DNA of 64,000 nucleotides from Kangiella sp. HD9-110m-PIT-SAG07 (GCA_003370465.1 QQTG01000002.1:1-64000), one strand, 5' to 3'. Shown: positions 17,238-27,921, counted from the first letter of the stretch. Notes: generated by a model not told the origin, from the letters alone. A program made the numbers and translations.

Positions 17238-17777
17238 TTATAGCATGCGTTTTAATACGTCAGTGTTGTCGCCTTTATCCAGAAAACGGTGCTTCAATGA
17301 GCCGAGAAGGTGTAACGCTATTAATCCCAGCAAGATGTAGGGCAGGATGCCGTGAGCATCGAGTGCATCTTGTGAGCTTTCCATGCTGTCTTCAACAAAG
17401 CCCGGGACTTCAACCCCAAACCATTCGACCGGAAAGCCCGCGAAATCAGACATTAAATAACCTGAAATCGGTACTAATAACATCAGCGTATACAGTAGAA
17501 AGTGAACACTTTTGGTTAGCAACTTTTCCCACCAGGCTAGCTCTTGAGGAAGCTTGGGAATGGGGCTGAAAAAACGTACTAATAAACGAATGACGATCAA
17601 GCCTAATAATGTGATGCCGATAGATTTGTGGATGGCGTAAATATCGTATTTAGTTGGGTGCTCGTCAGGTAAGCCGGCCATATACCAACCGACACCTATC
17701 ATTCCTAAAATTAGGACGGCTATAAGCCAGTGCAAGATCCGCATTAATAGCGTGTATTTGGTTGTTTCGGTTGCCAT
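17238..17777 (-). CDS. cytochrome b561 family protein
   Basis: The 179-residue integral membrane protein has four predicted helices and His residues in 'LHWLI', 'AIHKSIG', 'SVHFLLY' and 'ALHLLGSLKH', suitable for two b haems. This matches the CybB-type family that moves electrons from quinol, in E. coli to or from superoxide. ATG 17777 is preferred over TTG 17807, having GGGA in front. It lies upstream of the vpsR-like gene on the same strand but more than 170 bases away. Confidence 0.88.
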   Translation of the reverse strand: MATETTKYTLLMRILHWLIAVLILGMIGVGWYMAGLPDEHPTKYDIYAIHKSIGITLLGLIVIRLLVRFFSPIPKLPQELAWWEKLLTKSVHFLLYTLMLLVPISGYLMSDFAGFPVEWFGVEVPGFVEDSMESSQDALDAHGILPYILLGLIALHLLGSLKHRFLDKGDNTDVLKRML

Positions 17778-17914
17778 GATTCGATATCCCAATGTTTTAA
17801 TATTCAACGAGTTGGGTTAAGAGTGGCAGAGATTTTTTAGAAAGGCAAATGGAGGTAGAAGCTTTATCTCGTGTGGAGAGTAGGCGCCAAAAGAGATTTA
17901 GCGCCCGAAGAACC

Positions 17915-18766
17915 CTACTTTTTCTTTGCTAGCGACGTACCCATAACTGTTGGAGCGTAAGCTTTCATCGACTCTTCCCATTCGATAGTATTCTCAGGGA
18001 ATAATAATATGACGGTAGAGCCTAACTTAAACCGGCCCATTTCAGCGCCTTTATCAAGCGTTATTCCTTTGTCATGATAGTCCCATACTCTGACGTCATC
18101 CCGTGTCGGTGGCGTAATAGTGCCTTCCCAAACCGTTTCGATACTGCCAACAATGGTCGCTCCCACAAGCACCATCGCCATTGGGCCAACGTCAGTATCG
18201 AACATGGCAATAACGCGCTCGTTACGTGCGAATAGGTTCGGGACGTTACGCGCAGTTAAAGGGTTAACGCTGAACAACTTACCGGGAACGTGTAACATTT
18301 TGGTAAGCTTACCAGTCATCGGCATGTGTACGCGGTGATAATCTTTCGGCGATAAATAAATTGTTGCGAATTGACCGTTTTCAAAAGGCTTTGATAGCTC
18401 AGCATCGCCACCCAATAAAGTTTTAGCGCTATAGCGATGCCCCTTGGCTTGGAAAATAAAACCATCCTCGATTGGACCGAGTTGGCTGACATTACCATCC
18501 GCAGGATTCACAATAGCGCTGTCGCCTTCTGCGATAGGACGTACGCCAGGCTTTAAGCTACGCGTAAAGAAATCGTTGAAGGTCTCGTAATCTTCAGGGT
18601 TCTCGCGTTCGGCAATGCTCATATCGATGCCGTACTTCTTGATAAACCACTTGGCAAAGGTGTTTTTAATGGTGGCGTTTTTGCTTTCAGCAACTTTACC
18701 CATCAAAATAGACAAGCCGTGTTGTGGGATTAGGTATTGTAATAAGACTTTTAATTTATCAGCCAT
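17915..18766 (-). CDS. psd: phosphatidylserine decarboxylase
   Basis: Converts phosphatidylserine to phosphatidylethanolamine at the inner membrane. The 283-residue proenzyme carries the self-cleavage motif 'LGST' ('[14 protein letters not shown]', about residue 251), where the Ser becomes the pyruvoyl group. Other landmarks are '[16 protein letters not shown]', '[13 protein letters not shown]' with the catalytic His, and '[19 protein letters not shown]'. Length fits the bacterial type I enzyme. It lies near rsgA and orn on the same strands as in E. coli. Confidence 0.97.
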   Translation of the reverse strand: MADKLKVLLQYLIPQHGLSILMGKVAESKNATIKNTFAKWFIKKYGIDMSIAERENPEDYETFNDFFTRSLKPGVRPIAEGDSAIVNPADGNVSQLGPIEDGFIFQAKGHRYSAKTLLGGDAELSKPFENGQFATIYLSPKDYHRVHMPMTGKLTKMLHVPGKLFSVNPLTARNVPNLFARNERVIAMFDTDVGPMAMVLVGATIVGSIETVWEGTITPPTRDDVRVWDYHDKGITLDKGAEMGRFKLGSTVILLFPENTIEWEESMKAYAPTVMGTSLAKKK

Positions 18767-18969
18767 GATGGTTAAGACCGTTACTCTAGTGAGTGGTTAC
18801 TTTAATGCTTTGAATTGTAACTTAAATAAATAACTATAACTATTGTAAGTTAACGGAAGTATTTCAGAATTTATTGATAATTTGTGAGTAAATACTTTGC
18901 CACATTTTAACAAAATGCTGCTTTAGCTTTTGTTGCAGCAACCAATATCTACACCAATAGTCATCTTCT

Positions 18970-18998
18970 TTGACACTATAAAGGGCAACGGATAGGAT
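18970..18998 (+). promoter_or_regulatory. sigma70 promoter for a small membrane protein gene
   Basis: TTGACA (18970-18975), a 17-base spacer and TAGGAT (18993-18998) lie about 60 bases before the ATG at 19059. Confidence 0.6.
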
Positions 18999-19058
18999 TT
19001 ACCGCTTCGCCACCATAGCTAACTACATAAGCAAGGGGCGATAAGGGAAAAAAGATCT

Positions 19059-19259
19059 ATGAATATTAGTGCAACTTTAGTGGTAAACTTGGTTTTAATA
19101 TGGGTGTTAATCGCCACGTCACTTGCTTATTTTCTTGGGAAAACAAGGGTGAAAAGCCTGAAGGCAATGGTTATTTTGCACTTCTTCTTGGCGTTTATTC
19201 CTCCACTCAGCATGATTTGTTTAGCGATTTTGGGCAGCAAAAAAGAAACGGATGCTTAA
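19059..19259 (+). CDS. small membrane protein, 66 residues
   Basis: Two hydrophobic helices (about residues 5-27 and 36-58) are joined by a basic loop ('GKTRVKSLKA') and followed by a short charged tail. A consensus promoter is present at 18970-18998, and an AAGGGAAAA-type ribosome site lies upstream. Function unknown. It is inserted between psd and rsgA, which are usually adjacent. Confidence 0.6.
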   Translation: MNISATLVVNLVLIWVLIATSLAYFLGKTRVKSLKAMVILHFFLAFIPPLSMICLAILGSKKETDA

Positions 19260-19286
19260 TTTCTAATTTACCCCTAATGTCTCTCT

Positions 19287-20297
19287 TTAACTAAACTGCT
19301 GATCGTAGTTTTGGATCAGATGGTGATAGTTTTTCATACGGGATGGGGCGATATCCCCTCTTTCTGCGGCTTTGAGTACGGCGCACCCGGGCTCTTTGAT
19401 GTGTTTACAGTCGCGAAACTTACAGTCTTGGGCAAGTTTGTAGATTTCGACGAACCCTTGCTGTATGTCGTGATCTTCGAGGTGCCATAAGCCAAACTCA
19501 CGAACGCCTGGAGAGTCGACGAGGAAGGTGTCTTCGTCAAGTCGATATAGGCGTGAGGCGGTGGTGGTATGAGTGCCTAAACCTGAGTTTTCGGAAATAT
19601 CCGCGGTGGCAACGTCTAGCTCTGGGAATAGATATTTGATCAGAGTCGATTTCCCCACGCCAGATTGTCCCGCTAACAACAGTTGCTTTCCTCTAAGCTC
19701 TTTTACCAGTTCACTCACTTGATCGCCGTGTTTGGCGCTAATAAAATAAATTGGATAGCCAATATCTTGGTAGGTTTTGAGGCGTCTCTGAATCTCTGCT
19801 TTTTCTTCCTTATCAAGCAGATCCCATTTGTTAAAGATTAACCAAACAGGGATATTGCTAGATTCTGCCGCAACCAAATAGCGATCCAATAACATTTCTG
19901 AAAAGCCGAGCTCAGGCGCTAATAATAAAGCGACCAGGTCGATGTTGGCCGCCACCGGCTTGATGCCATGATGCGGCGTCGGGCGTTTAAGTAAAGAGGT
20001 GCGCTCTTCAAATCTAACGAGGACACCTGTATCCAGTTTGTCTTGTCTTTGGAACGTCGCTTTATCACCGACCACGGGGACTTCTTTGGCGCGCCTTAAA
20101 AAACAGCGAATGGTATTAAAGTTTTGGTCAGCGATATCAACTTGCTGACCAAATCGGCTAATGACTATGCCTTGTTCCTCAGGCCCGAGGCTTTCAGTCT
20201 CGATTAAACCAGTCTCGACTTCAGGCCGGTTCTCCTTAGATAAGCTGCCTTCTGCATTTTTCTTTTTCTTAGGATGTTGCTTACGTTTCTTACCCAA
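19287..20297 (-). CDS. rsgA: ribosome small-subunit-dependent GTPase RsgA
   Basis: The 336-residue GTPase assists late 30S maturation. It has an N-terminal basic tail and OB fold, then a circularly permuted GTPase with order G4 ('FNKWDLL', about residue 157), G1 ('GQSGVGKST', about 212) and G3 ('DSPGVREF'). A C-terminal zinc knuckle follows ('CKFRDCKHIKEPGC'). Neighbours psd and orn match E. coli. Confidence 0.97.
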   Translation of the reverse strand: MGKKRKQHPKKKKNAEGSLSKENRPEVETGLIETESLGPEEQGIVISRFGQQVDIADQNFNTIRCFLRRAKEVPVVGDKATFQRQDKLDTGVLVRFEERTSLLKRPTPHHGIKPVAANIDLVALLLAPELGFSEMLLDRYLVAAESSNIPVWLIFNKWDLLDKEEKAEIQRRLKTYQDIGYPIYFISAKHGDQVSELVKELRGKQLLLAGQSGVGKSTLIKYLFPELDVATADISENSGLGTHTTTASRLYRLDEDTFLVDSPGVREFGLWHLEDHDIQQGFVEIYKLAQDCKFRDCKHIKEPGCAVLKAAERGDIAPSRMKNYHHLIQNYDQQFS

Positions 20298-20330
20298 AGT
20301 CAGGCCTATTATTTAATTAACGGTGAGTTA

Positions 20331-20714
20331 TTAATCTTGGAAGTTCGGGCCAAAAGAACCGTTATTGTCCAACGCACTGATATGCGCCGCACAAATCAAG
20401 TCGTTCAGGCACAAACTATTTCCCGCGTCATGCGTGGTGTAGCGAACCAAACAGTGGCCATAGCTGACTTCTAAATCTGGATGGTGTGCTTGTTTATTTG
20501 CGATCCAAGCTACTGCATTGACGAAGGCCATGGTGTGGTAATAGTTTTTAAACTTAAATTTACGTGAGATTTCACCTTTTTCAGCATCGTAGCTCCATTC
20601 GGGAAGTTGCTCTTTTAGCAAAGAGTCGCGCGTGTCATTATCTAAAGGTTTTTTTGAGTCGTCGTTGTGCACGCACTTTTGTGTAGAGAGTTGTGTTGAT
20701 GCTAACTGTTCCAT
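20331..20714 (-). CDS. phhB: 4a-hydroxytetrahydrobiopterin (pterin-4a-carbinolamine) dehydratase
   Basis: The 127-residue protein carries the dehydratase motif 'HHPDLEVSYGHCLVRYTTHDAG' region with paired His, typical of PCD/DCoH enzymes that recycle pterin cofactor after phenylalanine hydroxylation. ATG 20714 is chosen because GGAG lies just upstream on the minus strand; the frame stays open another 84 bases. No phenylalanine hydroxylase gene is seen in the window. It is placed between rsgA and orn, divergent from orn. Confidence 0.9.
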   Translation of the reverse strand: MEQLASTQLSTQKCVHNDDSKKPLDNDTRDSLLKEQLPEWSYDAEKGEISRKFKFKNYYHTMAFVNAVAWIANKQAHHPDLEVSYGHCLVRYTTHDAGNSLCLNDLICAAHISALDNNGSFGPNFQD

Positions 20715-20764
20715 AATTACTCCAAAAATCGTTGCTTTGATCTGCATGAGTTTAGATTTGTGTC

Positions 20765-20770
20765 TATAAT
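20765..20770 (+). promoter_or_regulatory. possible -10 element for orn
   Basis: A perfect TATAAT lies 51 bases before the orn start codon. The -35 is weak (TGCATG at a 16-base spacing). Confidence 0.35.
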
Positions 20771-20821
20771 AACCGAAGTAGATTGATTTTTTTAGCAAAA
20801 CTCAATAAACAGGAGTGCTTT

Positions 20822-21400
20822 GTGACGCAACAAGCGGACAATTTAATTTGGGTCGACCTCGAAATGACAGGGTTAGATCCTGAAACCGATAAAGTGATCG
20901 AAATCGCCACCATCGTCACCGACAAAGACTTAAACATCTTAGCGGAAGGGCCTGTGTTAGCGATTCATCAAAATAATGAAACCTTAGAGAACATGAATGA
21001 GTGGTGCGTGGTGCAGCACGGTAAGTCAGGACTTACTCAGCGCGTTAAAGACAGTAGCGTTGATGAAGCAGAAGCTTCGCGACTCACCATTGAGTTTTTA
21101 AAAGATTGGGTTCCAGAAGGAAAGTCGCCCATGTGCGGCAATTCAATCTGTCAAGATCGCCGCTTTATGGTCAAGCATATGCCTGAGCTCGAGCGTTATT
21201 TTCATTATCGTCACGTAGATGTCAGTACTTTAAAAGAGTTGGCGGTTCGCTGGAAGCCTGCGATTCTCCCTGGCTTTAAAAAAAGTGCGACACATCTGGC
21301 GTTAGATGACATTCGTGAGTCTATTGCAGAATGTGCTTACTATCGAGAGCACTTTATTGACTTAACCGAGTCAAATCCTGACCAAACAAACGAACAATAA
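20822..21400 (+). CDS. orn: oligoribonuclease
   Basis: A 3'-5' exoribonuclease that degrades 2-5 nt RNA and pGpG. The DEDDh residues are visible: '[10 protein letters not shown]' (first D and E), '[12 protein letters not shown]', and '[13 protein letters not shown]' near the end. It starts at GTG 20822 with AGGAG six bases upstream, giving 192 residues, close to E. coli Orn (181). An open frame upstream to 20783 lacks a better site. nnr follows after 18 bases. Confidence 0.97.
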   Translation: MTQQADNLIWVDLEMTGLDPETDKVIEIATIVTDKDLNILAEGPVLAIHQNNETLENMNEWCVVQHGKSGLTQRVKDSSVDEAEASRLTIEFLKDWVPEGKSPMCGNSICQDRRFMVKHMPELERYFHYRHVDVSTLKELAVRWKPAILPGFKKSATHLALDDIRESIAECAYYREHFIDLTESNPDQTNEQ

Positions 21401-21418
21401 TCCTACTTAAGAGCCGTT

Positions 21419-23035
21419 ATGCAGCCACTATTTTCAACCGATAGTATCAAAATCATCGAGCGGGCTTACGCTGAGCAGCAAGGGATAGAGTTGTATGAGT
21501 TAATGCAGCGAGCTGGCGGCAGTGCTTTTGAACGAGCCAGAGGATTGTGGCCTCAAGCGAGTCACTGGCTGATTGCGACAGGTTCGGGAAATAATGCCGG
21601 AGACGGTTTAGTGGTCGCTAGGCATGCGCTGAGAGCTGGCTTTAATGTCACGCTGATTGCGTTAAAGCCTTATAGTGAGTTTGACGGCGATTCGAAGCAG
21701 GCGTGGCAAGAGCTTGTTTCAATTAATAAAGAAGCTCACCAAACCCTTGATATCCTTGGCTTTGAGGAAGCGCTAGACGAAGACCTGTCGTTTATTGAAG
21801 TTGTGGTCGATGCGTTGCTGGGAACGGGCGTACAAGGCGATCTAAGAGACAACTATAGTCAAATAATCGATAAGTTAAATCAGCTAGAATGTGCAAAGTT
21901 GGCTTTGGATATTCCTACAGGGATTTATGCCGATACTGGTATTTGCGCGACAACAAGAAGTGGCGCCACAGGTCATGACAAAAACACTGCTTTTCAGGCT
22001 GATGCTACGGTCAGTTTTGTCGCTTTGAAGACTGGGCAGCGCTTAAATCATGCGCTGGAGTATCAAGGGCAGTTATTATTAGAAACACTAGGCGTCAGAA
22101 ACCCGTTGGCCTTTGGTGAGAAAGCCGAGGCTTGGTGGGGCGATATCCACCACTTAAAAGGTAAGCTTCCTCAGCGCTCTCCGGTAGGTTCTAAATTTGA
22201 CTGTGGTCATGCACTGATTATTGGCGGCGGCGAACATTTGGGCGGCGCAGCGATTTTAGCCGGAACCTCGGCGATAAAGTCTGGCGCGGGTTTGGTTTCA
22301 TGCTGGCTGCACCAAAGTAACCAAGCGGCGGCTTTGAGTCATTGTCCAGAAATCATGTGGCGTGGCTTTCTTGATGTCAGCGATTTTCAGGCGTTAGAGG
22401 ATTACCAACGCTTTCAAACGGTGGGGTTTGGTCCTGGGTTAGGGCGAGACTCGTTGGCTGAAAAGGTCTTCCTCGATGGTGTCAATCGACTACAAGCGGC
22501 TGATATTCCCTGTGTCATAGATGCTGATGGATTATACTGGCTAGCCCAATACACATCTCTGCCACTGCCTACACAATGTGTTTTAACGCCACACGCGGGC
22601 GAGGCTTGTCGACTACTTAATGCGCAAGAGGAAGATGTTTTTTCATCAGGTCGAATCGAGCCGCAGTTAAGCGTAGATACAGCTTATGTCGAGCAAAATC
22701 GAATTAAGGTTGCTCAGTCGCTGGCGAAAAAATATAGTGCTGTATGTGTTTTGAAAGGCGCTGGCACAGTAGTTAGTGATGGTGAGCAAAGTTTTGTATT
22801 GGCTGGCGCGCACCCCGCGATGATGACTGCTGGATTGGGTGATGTTTTGACGGGCTTGATTACTAGCTTTATTGCGCAAGGCGCAAAGTTGCTGGATGCA
22901 GCATTATTGGCCACGCAGTTGCACTATGAGGCCGCGGTAAGTGTGGCTGGCGATAGACGCCGCGGTGTCCTCGCTTCCGATGTCATCGATGAGATCACAG
23001 TGTGGATTAATCGATTAGAGCAGACTGCTGGGTAG
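21419..23035 (+). CDS. nnr: bifunctional NAD(P)H-hydrate epimerase / ADP-dependent dehydratase
   Basis: The 538-residue fusion repairs hydrated NADH and NADPH. The N-terminal YjeF_N epimerase domain (about 1-220) has 'GSGNNAGDGLVVARHA' and 'DALLGTGVQGDLR'. The C-terminal carbohydrate-kinase-like dehydratase (about 230-535) has 'FGPGLGRDS', 'DADGLYWLA', 'VLTPHAGE' and 'GLGDVLTG', with 'HPAM' where 'NPGM' is usual. It sits between orn and tsaE, as in E. coli. Confidence 0.96.
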   Translation: MQPLFSTDSIKIIERAYAEQQGIELYELMQRAGGSAFERARGLWPQASHWLIATGSGNNAGDGLVVARHALRAGFNVTLIALKPYSEFDGDSKQAWQELVSINKEAHQTLDILGFEEALDEDLSFIEVVVDALLGTGVQGDLRDNYSQIIDKLNQLECAKLALDIPTGIYADTGICATTRSGATGHDKNTAFQADATVSFVALKTGQRLNHALEYQGQLLLETLGVRNPLAFGEKAEAWWGDIHHLKGKLPQRSPVGSKFDCGHALIIGGGEHLGGAAILAGTSAIKSGAGLVSCWLHQSNQAAALSHCPEIMWRGFLDVSDFQALEDYQRFQTVGFGPGLGRDSLAEKVFLDGVNRLQAADIPCVIDADGLYWLAQYTSLPLPTQCVLTPHAGEACRLLNAQEEDVFSSGRIEPQLSVDTAYVEQNRIKVAQSLAKKYSAVCVLKGAGTVVSDGEQSFVLAGAHPAMMTAGLGDVLTGLITSFIAQGAKLLDAALLATQLHYEAAVSVAGDRRRGVLASDVIDEITVWINRLEQTAG

Positions 23036-23065
23036 TAGAGGAAAAGTAACGTTGGGGGATAGTGA

Positions 23066-23560
23066 ATGGAAACTTCGGCAAAAATAAAGCCGCGATTGAG
23101 TTTTTTATTGGAAGGTGAGAGTGAGACCGTATCTTTGGGTTTGGCTCTCTCAGAATTATTGCCGGTGCCCTTTATCATTTATATGTACGGTGATTTAGGT
23201 GCTGGGAAAACCACATTTGTGCGAGGCTTGTTACAAGGTTTAGGGCATAAAGGCGCAGTCAAAAGTCCAACTTATACGTTGGTCGAGCCTTATGCGTTGG
23301 GCGGTAAAAACGTGTATCACTTTGATTTATATCGTTTAGCTGACCCTGAGGAATTAGAGTATATCGGTATTCGAGAGTATCAAGAAGAAGACGCTATATT
23401 GATATTCGAGTGGCCGGATAAAGGCGAGGGTATGATCCCGTCTGCTGATTTAATGATTGAACTTGAATACACTGACTTAGGGCGTAAGGCTGATTTAAAA
23501 TTTGAGGACCAAGCGCTAGGGCAAGATATCGCGCAAAAAATTCGTCAAAAGTTAGCCTAA
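23066..23560 (+). CDS. tsaE: tRNA threonylcarbamoyladenosine biosynthesis ATPase TsaE
   Basis: The 164-residue P-loop ATPase partners with TsaB and TsaD to make t6A37 in tRNA. Walker A is 'GDLGAGKTTF' (about residue 41); 'SPTYTLVEPY' and 'YHFDLYRLADPEELE' are family hallmarks. It lies 30 bases after nnr and before amiB, the conserved order. Confidence 0.96.
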   Translation: METSAKIKPRLSFLLEGESETVSLGLALSELLPVPFIIYMYGDLGAGKTTFVRGLLQGLGHKGAVKSPTYTLVEPYALGGKNVYHFDLYRLADPEELEYIGIREYQEEDAILIFEWPDKGEGMIPSADLMIELEYTDLGRKADLKFEDQALGQDIAQKIRQKLA

Positions 23561-23632
23561 AGGGCAGCGAATACTAGCCAAGAGACGCTAATTTGTGCCA
23601 AAATCAAATGGAGCAGTAACTGCAAAGTGACA

Positions 23633-24949
23633 ATGATAAAAAAGCAACTGACCAAAATACTATTTGCCGTAATCTTAGTTTATGGTTTTGCAGCGCAAGC
23701 CGCTGTTATCAAAAGCATGAGGTTTTGGCAATCGCCTGAATCGACTCGCGTCGTTTTTGATTTGACGTCTCCAGTCGAGCATGAACTGACTGTCCTTAAA
23801 AATCCTGATCGTATCGTTGTTGATATCCCTGAGTCGCGAGTCTCGGTGGATTTAAGTCAGCTGGAGATTAAAAGCGATCTGGTAAAAAGAGTCCGCCAAA
23901 GTAAACCACCTAAAGAAGGTGTGTTACGTTTGGTTCTTGACCTTAATAAAAGTGCTGAGCCTAAAAGTTTTTCGTTAAAACCTTACCAAGATTATAGCGA
24001 CCGCCTCGTGATCGACCTGATCGATGAAAAGCGAGAGCCGATAAAACCACCAGAATCTGCAACTGGCGCTGAACGCGATATCGTGATTGCTGTTGATGCG
24101 GGGCATGGCGGTGAAGACCCTGGTGCCATGGGGCCTAGCGGTACGCGCGAGAAAGATATTGTTCTAAAGCTATCAAAAGAATTAGTCGATGCGATTAATG
24201 GCGTCAATGGCCTAAAGGCCGTTATGGTTCGTAAAGGTGACTATTATATTCCACATCGTCAACGAACTGATATTGCAAGAAAACACCGCGCCGATTTATT
24301 TGTTTCTGTGCATGCGGATGGTTTTAAAAGCCCGCGGGCTAAAGGTGCTTCGGTGTGGGTGTTAAATTTATACGGCGCGAAGTCTGAAGTCGCTCGCTGG
24401 ATGAAGTTACAGGAAGAAAAGTCAGAATTACTCGGTGGTGTTGATAGCACCGTTGTGCTCTCTGAATACGACAACTCTGTTCGTTCTGTGTTGCTAGACT
24501 TGCAGATGGAGAGTTCGATTGCGGAAAGTTTTAAAGTAGGTAAAGAAGTTCACACGGCGATGAAGCGGGTCGCTCCTAAAATGCATAAGAATTTTGTGGA
24601 AGAAAACTCTCTGCTGGTTTTGAAAAATCCAGATATTCCCTCAATTCTTGTTGAGTCAGGGTTTATCTCTAATCCTGGCGAAGAGCGCTTGCTTAAGACC
24701 ACATCGTATCGTCGCAAACTCGCGAGTGCAGTAAAGGATGGCATTGTTGGTTACTTTAAGAGTCATGCACCTGATGGCACTAAGTTCGCCAGCTTGTATC
24801 GCAAGAATATTTATCATGTGAAGCGTGGCGATAACTTAATCAAAGTGGCGAGACGTTTTAATACCAGCGTTACTGAAATCAAAAGAGCTAATAAATTGAC
24901 CACAAATACCGTACGAATTGGTCAAAAATTAGTGATCCCTCGTAGTTAG
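23633..24949 (+). CDS. amiB: N-acetylmuramoyl-L-alanine amidase (AmiB type) with AMIN and LysM domains
   Basis: Periplasmic amidase that splits septal peptidoglycan. Layout: signal peptide (about 1-24), AMIN domain (about 28-125), Amidase_3 catalytic domain (about 150-370) with 'VDAGHGGEDPGAMG' and 'SVHADGF' zinc-binding motifs and 'VESGFISNP', then a C-terminal LysM (about 393-436, 'YHVKRGDNLIKVARRF'). An in-frame GTG at 23627 would add two residues. The LysM and AMIN pairing is typical of EnvC/NlpD-controlled amidases. It sits between tsaE and mutL as in E. coli. Confidence 0.95.
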   Translation: MIKKQLTKILFAVILVYGFAAQAAVIKSMRFWQSPESTRVVFDLTSPVEHELTVLKNPDRIVVDIPESRVSVDLSQLEIKSDLVKRVRQSKPPKEGVLRLVLDLNKSAEPKSFSLKPYQDYSDRLVIDLIDEKREPIKPPESATGAERDIVIAVDAGHGGEDPGAMGPSGTREKDIVLKLSKELVDAINGVNGLKAVMVRKGDYYIPHRQRTDIARKHRADLFVSVHADGFKSPRAKGASVWVLNLYGAKSEVARWMKLQEEKSELLGGVDSTVVLSEYDNSVRSVLLDLQMESSIAESFKVGKEVHTAMKRVAPKMHKNFVEENSLLVLKNPDIPSILVESGFISNPGEERLLKTTSYRRKLASAVKDGIVGYFKSHAPDGTKFASLYRKNIYHVKRGDNLIKVARRFNTSVTEIKRANKLTTNTVRIGQKLVIPRS

Positions 24950-24970
24950 TCTAAGTTCGAGCGGCTGATC

Positions 24971-26902
24971 ATGTCCATTAAGAAGCTTTCCCCCTTGTTG
25001 GCAAACCAGATTGCTGCTGGCGAAGTTGTCGAGCGTCCGTCGTCTGTCGTCAAAGAGCTGTTAGAAAATGCCATCGATGCGGGTGCGACAAGAATTCAAC
25101 TGGATATTGAGCGTGGTGGAACGCGGCTTATTCGTATTACTGATGATGGTCATGGTATTGAGCGTGAACAGCTGGAGTTAGCGCTCGCTCGACACGCTAC
25201 CAGTAAAATTGAGAGCACTGAAGATCTTAAAGCGATTCACACTTTAGGCTTTCGTGGTGAGGCGCTTGCCAGTATCAGTTCGGTGGCTAGACTGACTTTA
25301 AGTTCCAAAGCTCGTTCAATAGAATCATCACAGAAAGTGCCGTCAGCAAAAGATCAATCAACAGAAGAGGCGTCACCAGGATGGTCGGCAATCGCACAAG
25401 GTCATGACATGGCGGTAGAGATCCAGCCACGACCAATGCCTGTAGGGACTATTGTTGAAGTGCGGGATTTGTTTTTTAATACGCCAGCTCGTCAAAAGTT
25501 TTTACGCGCCGAACGCACCGAGTATGTGCATATAGAAGAAACCATGAAACGCGTGGCTTTAGCCTCTCCTCATGTTGCACTTACCCTAAAGCATAACGGT
25601 AAAGTCACTAAACGTATTCCTGCCGCCAAGTCAGCAGAGCAACAAAAACAGCGAATTGGCGCTATTGTGAGTAATAGCTTCTTAAAACAAGCCCTACATT
25701 TAGACTCCAGTATCGATAGCCTAAGGATCTGGGGCTGGCTATCAAGTCCTGAGCATCATCAGAATTCCAATCTAAGTCAGTATGTTTTTGTGAATGGACG
25801 TGCTGTTCGTGATCGAACTCTTAATCATGCGATCAGACAGGCATACCAAGAATTGTTACCTACAGGTAGGGTGCCAGCTTATGTCCTATATTTGGAGTTG
25901 GATGCAGAAAGTGTGGATGTGAATGTCCACCCGACGAAACATGAAGTTCGCTTTTCCGATGCGCGGCAGGTGCATGACTTTATTTCTAGAGCTGTCGCTG
26001 AACGGCTGCAACCCCAAGACGAAGCTGTGTTAGCGGACGATCTTTATCATGTGGAAGAAGTGGAGCGAGCTTACGTGCCGCAGCGCTCTGATAACAGCTT
26101 TGGCGATATAAACTCTGTTGAATACAACGCTTATGAAAAAGACGAATACTATCATCCACGATTAGAAGCTGGGGTGTCTGTTGAATCTGGCGCAAATGCC
26201 ACACAAAACCGACCACGAGCGAGTTCGGTAGCTGGGGTTCGTGAGCGACATTACAGTTCTTATGCACCAAAAAGTGCATCAAAAGGCTCGGGTAAAGAAG
26301 GTCAATATATTGTTGTCGCGGAACGATATTTATTACAGCCTCAAGAAGCAGGAGTTTTGCTCTTAGATGTAAAAAGTTTTTGGCTGGATTACACCGCTAG
26401 CCTTCTTCAGCAAGAGTGGGACCGTGGTGAAGTGAAGCAACGACCACTTTTAATCCCTGAGCGGTTGGGAATTCCTGTGGACAGTGTTGCAGACGAATAT
26501 TTTGATGTATGGGCGGAGCTTGGGTTTGACCTTAATGTAACAGGTCCGAAGTCAGTGGCATTAAGAAAAGTCCCATCATCATTGCTTCATATTGATATCA
26601 AGCAGCTAACGCAAGAACTACTTTACGCTACGGCAACACGTTCAAAGACAGTGCAACTTAAAGATTTACAACTGATACTTATCGATTCATTAAGCCATCA
26701 CTGGAAACCTGAGTCGCAGCAATCATGGCTTGAATTATTGCAGCCACATCGCTGGCAAGAGTCGCAGTATTGTCAGGAGTTATCCGAGAGCGATATTGGC
26801 TCTTGGCTAACGGATAACGCTTCCTCTTTTAAAGACTCGTCTTCTATGGGCGCTAATTCCGCGCTTGGTTCGAAACGCAAATCCCAACATCAAGCAGGGT
26901 AG
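24971..26902 (+). CDS. mutL: DNA mismatch repair protein MutL
   Basis: The 643-residue GHKL ATPase links MutS recognition to strand cleavage. N-terminal motifs: 'ENAIDAGA', 'DDGHGI', '[12 protein letters not shown]' (residues about 35-105), plus '[12 protein letters not shown]' near 320. A variable linker (about 340-440) leads to a C-terminal dimerisation domain. The endonuclease motif DQHAxxExxxxE is absent, so this is the MutH-dependent gammaproteobacterial type. miaA follows after only 5 bases. Confidence 0.97.
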   Translation: MSIKKLSPLLANQIAAGEVVERPSSVVKELLENAIDAGATRIQLDIERGGTRLIRITDDGHGIEREQLELALARHATSKIESTEDLKAIHTLGFRGEALASISSVARLTLSSKARSIESSQKVPSAKDQSTEEASPGWSAIAQGHDMAVEIQPRPMPVGTIVEVRDLFFNTPARQKFLRAERTEYVHIEETMKRVALASPHVALTLKHNGKVTKRIPAAKSAEQQKQRIGAIVSNSFLKQALHLDSSIDSLRIWGWLSSPEHHQNSNLSQYVFVNGRAVRDRTLNHAIRQAYQELLPTGRVPAYVLYLELDAESVDVNVHPTKHEVRFSDARQVHDFISRAVAERLQPQDEAVLADDLYHVEEVERAYVPQRSDNSFGDINSVEYNAYEKDEYYHPRLEAGVSVESGANATQNRPRASSVAGVRERHYSSYAPKSASKGSGKEGQYIVVAERYLLQPQEAGVLLLDVKSFWLDYTASLLQQEWDRGEVKQRPLLIPERLGIPVDSVADEYFDVWAELGFDLNVTGPKSVALRKVPSSLLHIDIKQLTQELLYATATRSKTVQLKDLQLILIDSLSHHWKPESQQSWLELLQPHRWQESQYCQELSESDIGSWLTDNASSFKDSSSMGANSALGSKRKSQHQAG

Positions 26903-26907
26903 ACGTT

Positions 26908-27861
26908 TTGCCACTTTCAGCGAATACTCAACCTAAACCTCAGGCTATTTTCATCGTGGGGCCAACAGCTTCGGGCAAGACAGATCTGGCTATGCGTCTG
27001 GTTCAAGATCATCAGTGCGATATTATTAGCGTCGATTCGGCAATGGTCTATAAAGGCATGGATATTGGTTCAGCCAAACCTACTGCCAGCGAGTTAGCAA
27101 AGGCTCCCCATCGTCTCATCGATATCTGTGACCCGGCCGAGCCTTATTCGGCGGCTCAGTTTCGCGAAGATGCTTTGCGCGAAATGGCGGATATCACGGC
27201 GCACGGCCGAACTCCCTTGTTAGTCGGTGGAACCATGCTCTATTACAAAGCACTGCTTGAGGGAATGAGTAATCTACCGGACTCAGACCCAGCGATTAGG
27301 CAAAAACTCCAGCAGCGTCTGGAGCTGAAAGGACTTAAGTCTCTGCATCAAGAACTAACGGTGGTTGATCCTGAGTCAGCTCAGCGTATTCACGAGAATG
27401 ATCCGCAGCGAACCCTAAGAGCTCTTGAAGTTTACGAAATTACAGGGAAGTCTTTGTCGCAGCTGCATAAAGAGCAACAGCAGGAAGAGTTTCCTTATCA
27501 AGTAACCCAAGTGGCGGTGGCCCCAGAGGACAGGGCTTATCTGCATCAACGAATTGAGACGCGTTTCCGGTTAATGATGGAACAAGGCTTTTTGGATGAA
27601 GTCAAAGCTTTGCATCAAAGGAGTGATTTGCACCATGACTTACCGGCCATTCGCTCCGTTGGCTATCGTCAGATGTGGCAATATCTTGAAAGAGAGTTGT
27701 CATTGGAGGAGGCCATTGAGCGAGGCATCATTGCCACTCGACAATTAGCTAAGCGTCAATTCACCTGGCTGAGAAGCTGGCCCGATTTACATTGGATAAA
27801 CTCTCAGAAGTCATCATCTGAGATTTATCAAGACGTGACGCAATTATTAAATTTAGGCTAA
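26908..27861 (+). CDS. miaA: tRNA dimethylallyltransferase
   Basis: Adds the dimethylallyl group to A37 of tRNAs reading UNN codons. The 317-residue protein has P-loop '[12 protein letters not shown]' near residue 18, '[16 protein letters not shown]', and '[15 protein letters not shown]'. It starts at TTG 26908 with CAGGG about eight bases upstream. Expressed with mutL, as in E. coli, where hfq follows. Confidence 0.97.
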   Translation: MPLSANTQPKPQAIFIVGPTASGKTDLAMRLVQDHQCDIISVDSAMVYKGMDIGSAKPTASELAKAPHRLIDICDPAEPYSAAQFREDALREMADITAHGRTPLLVGGTMLYYKALLEGMSNLPDSDPAIRQKLQQRLELKGLKSLHQELTVVDPESAQRIHENDPQRTLRALEVYEITGKSLSQLHKEQQQEEFPYQVTQVAVAPEDRAYLHQRIETRFRLMMEQGFLDEVKALHQRSDLHHDLPAIRSVGYRQMWQYLERELSLEEAIERGIIATRQLAKRQFTWLRSWPDLHWINSQKSSSEIYQDVTQLLNLG

Positions 27862-27921
27862 AACCGAGCATATCCTATTGATATATCTCGATCTGTCTGA
27901 ACAAATGATGTACACTTTTAC

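Noticed and set aside
20715-21418. glycine tRNA genes next to orn, as in E. coli
   Set aside because: No cloverleaf or TTCGA-type arm was found between or near orn and nnr.
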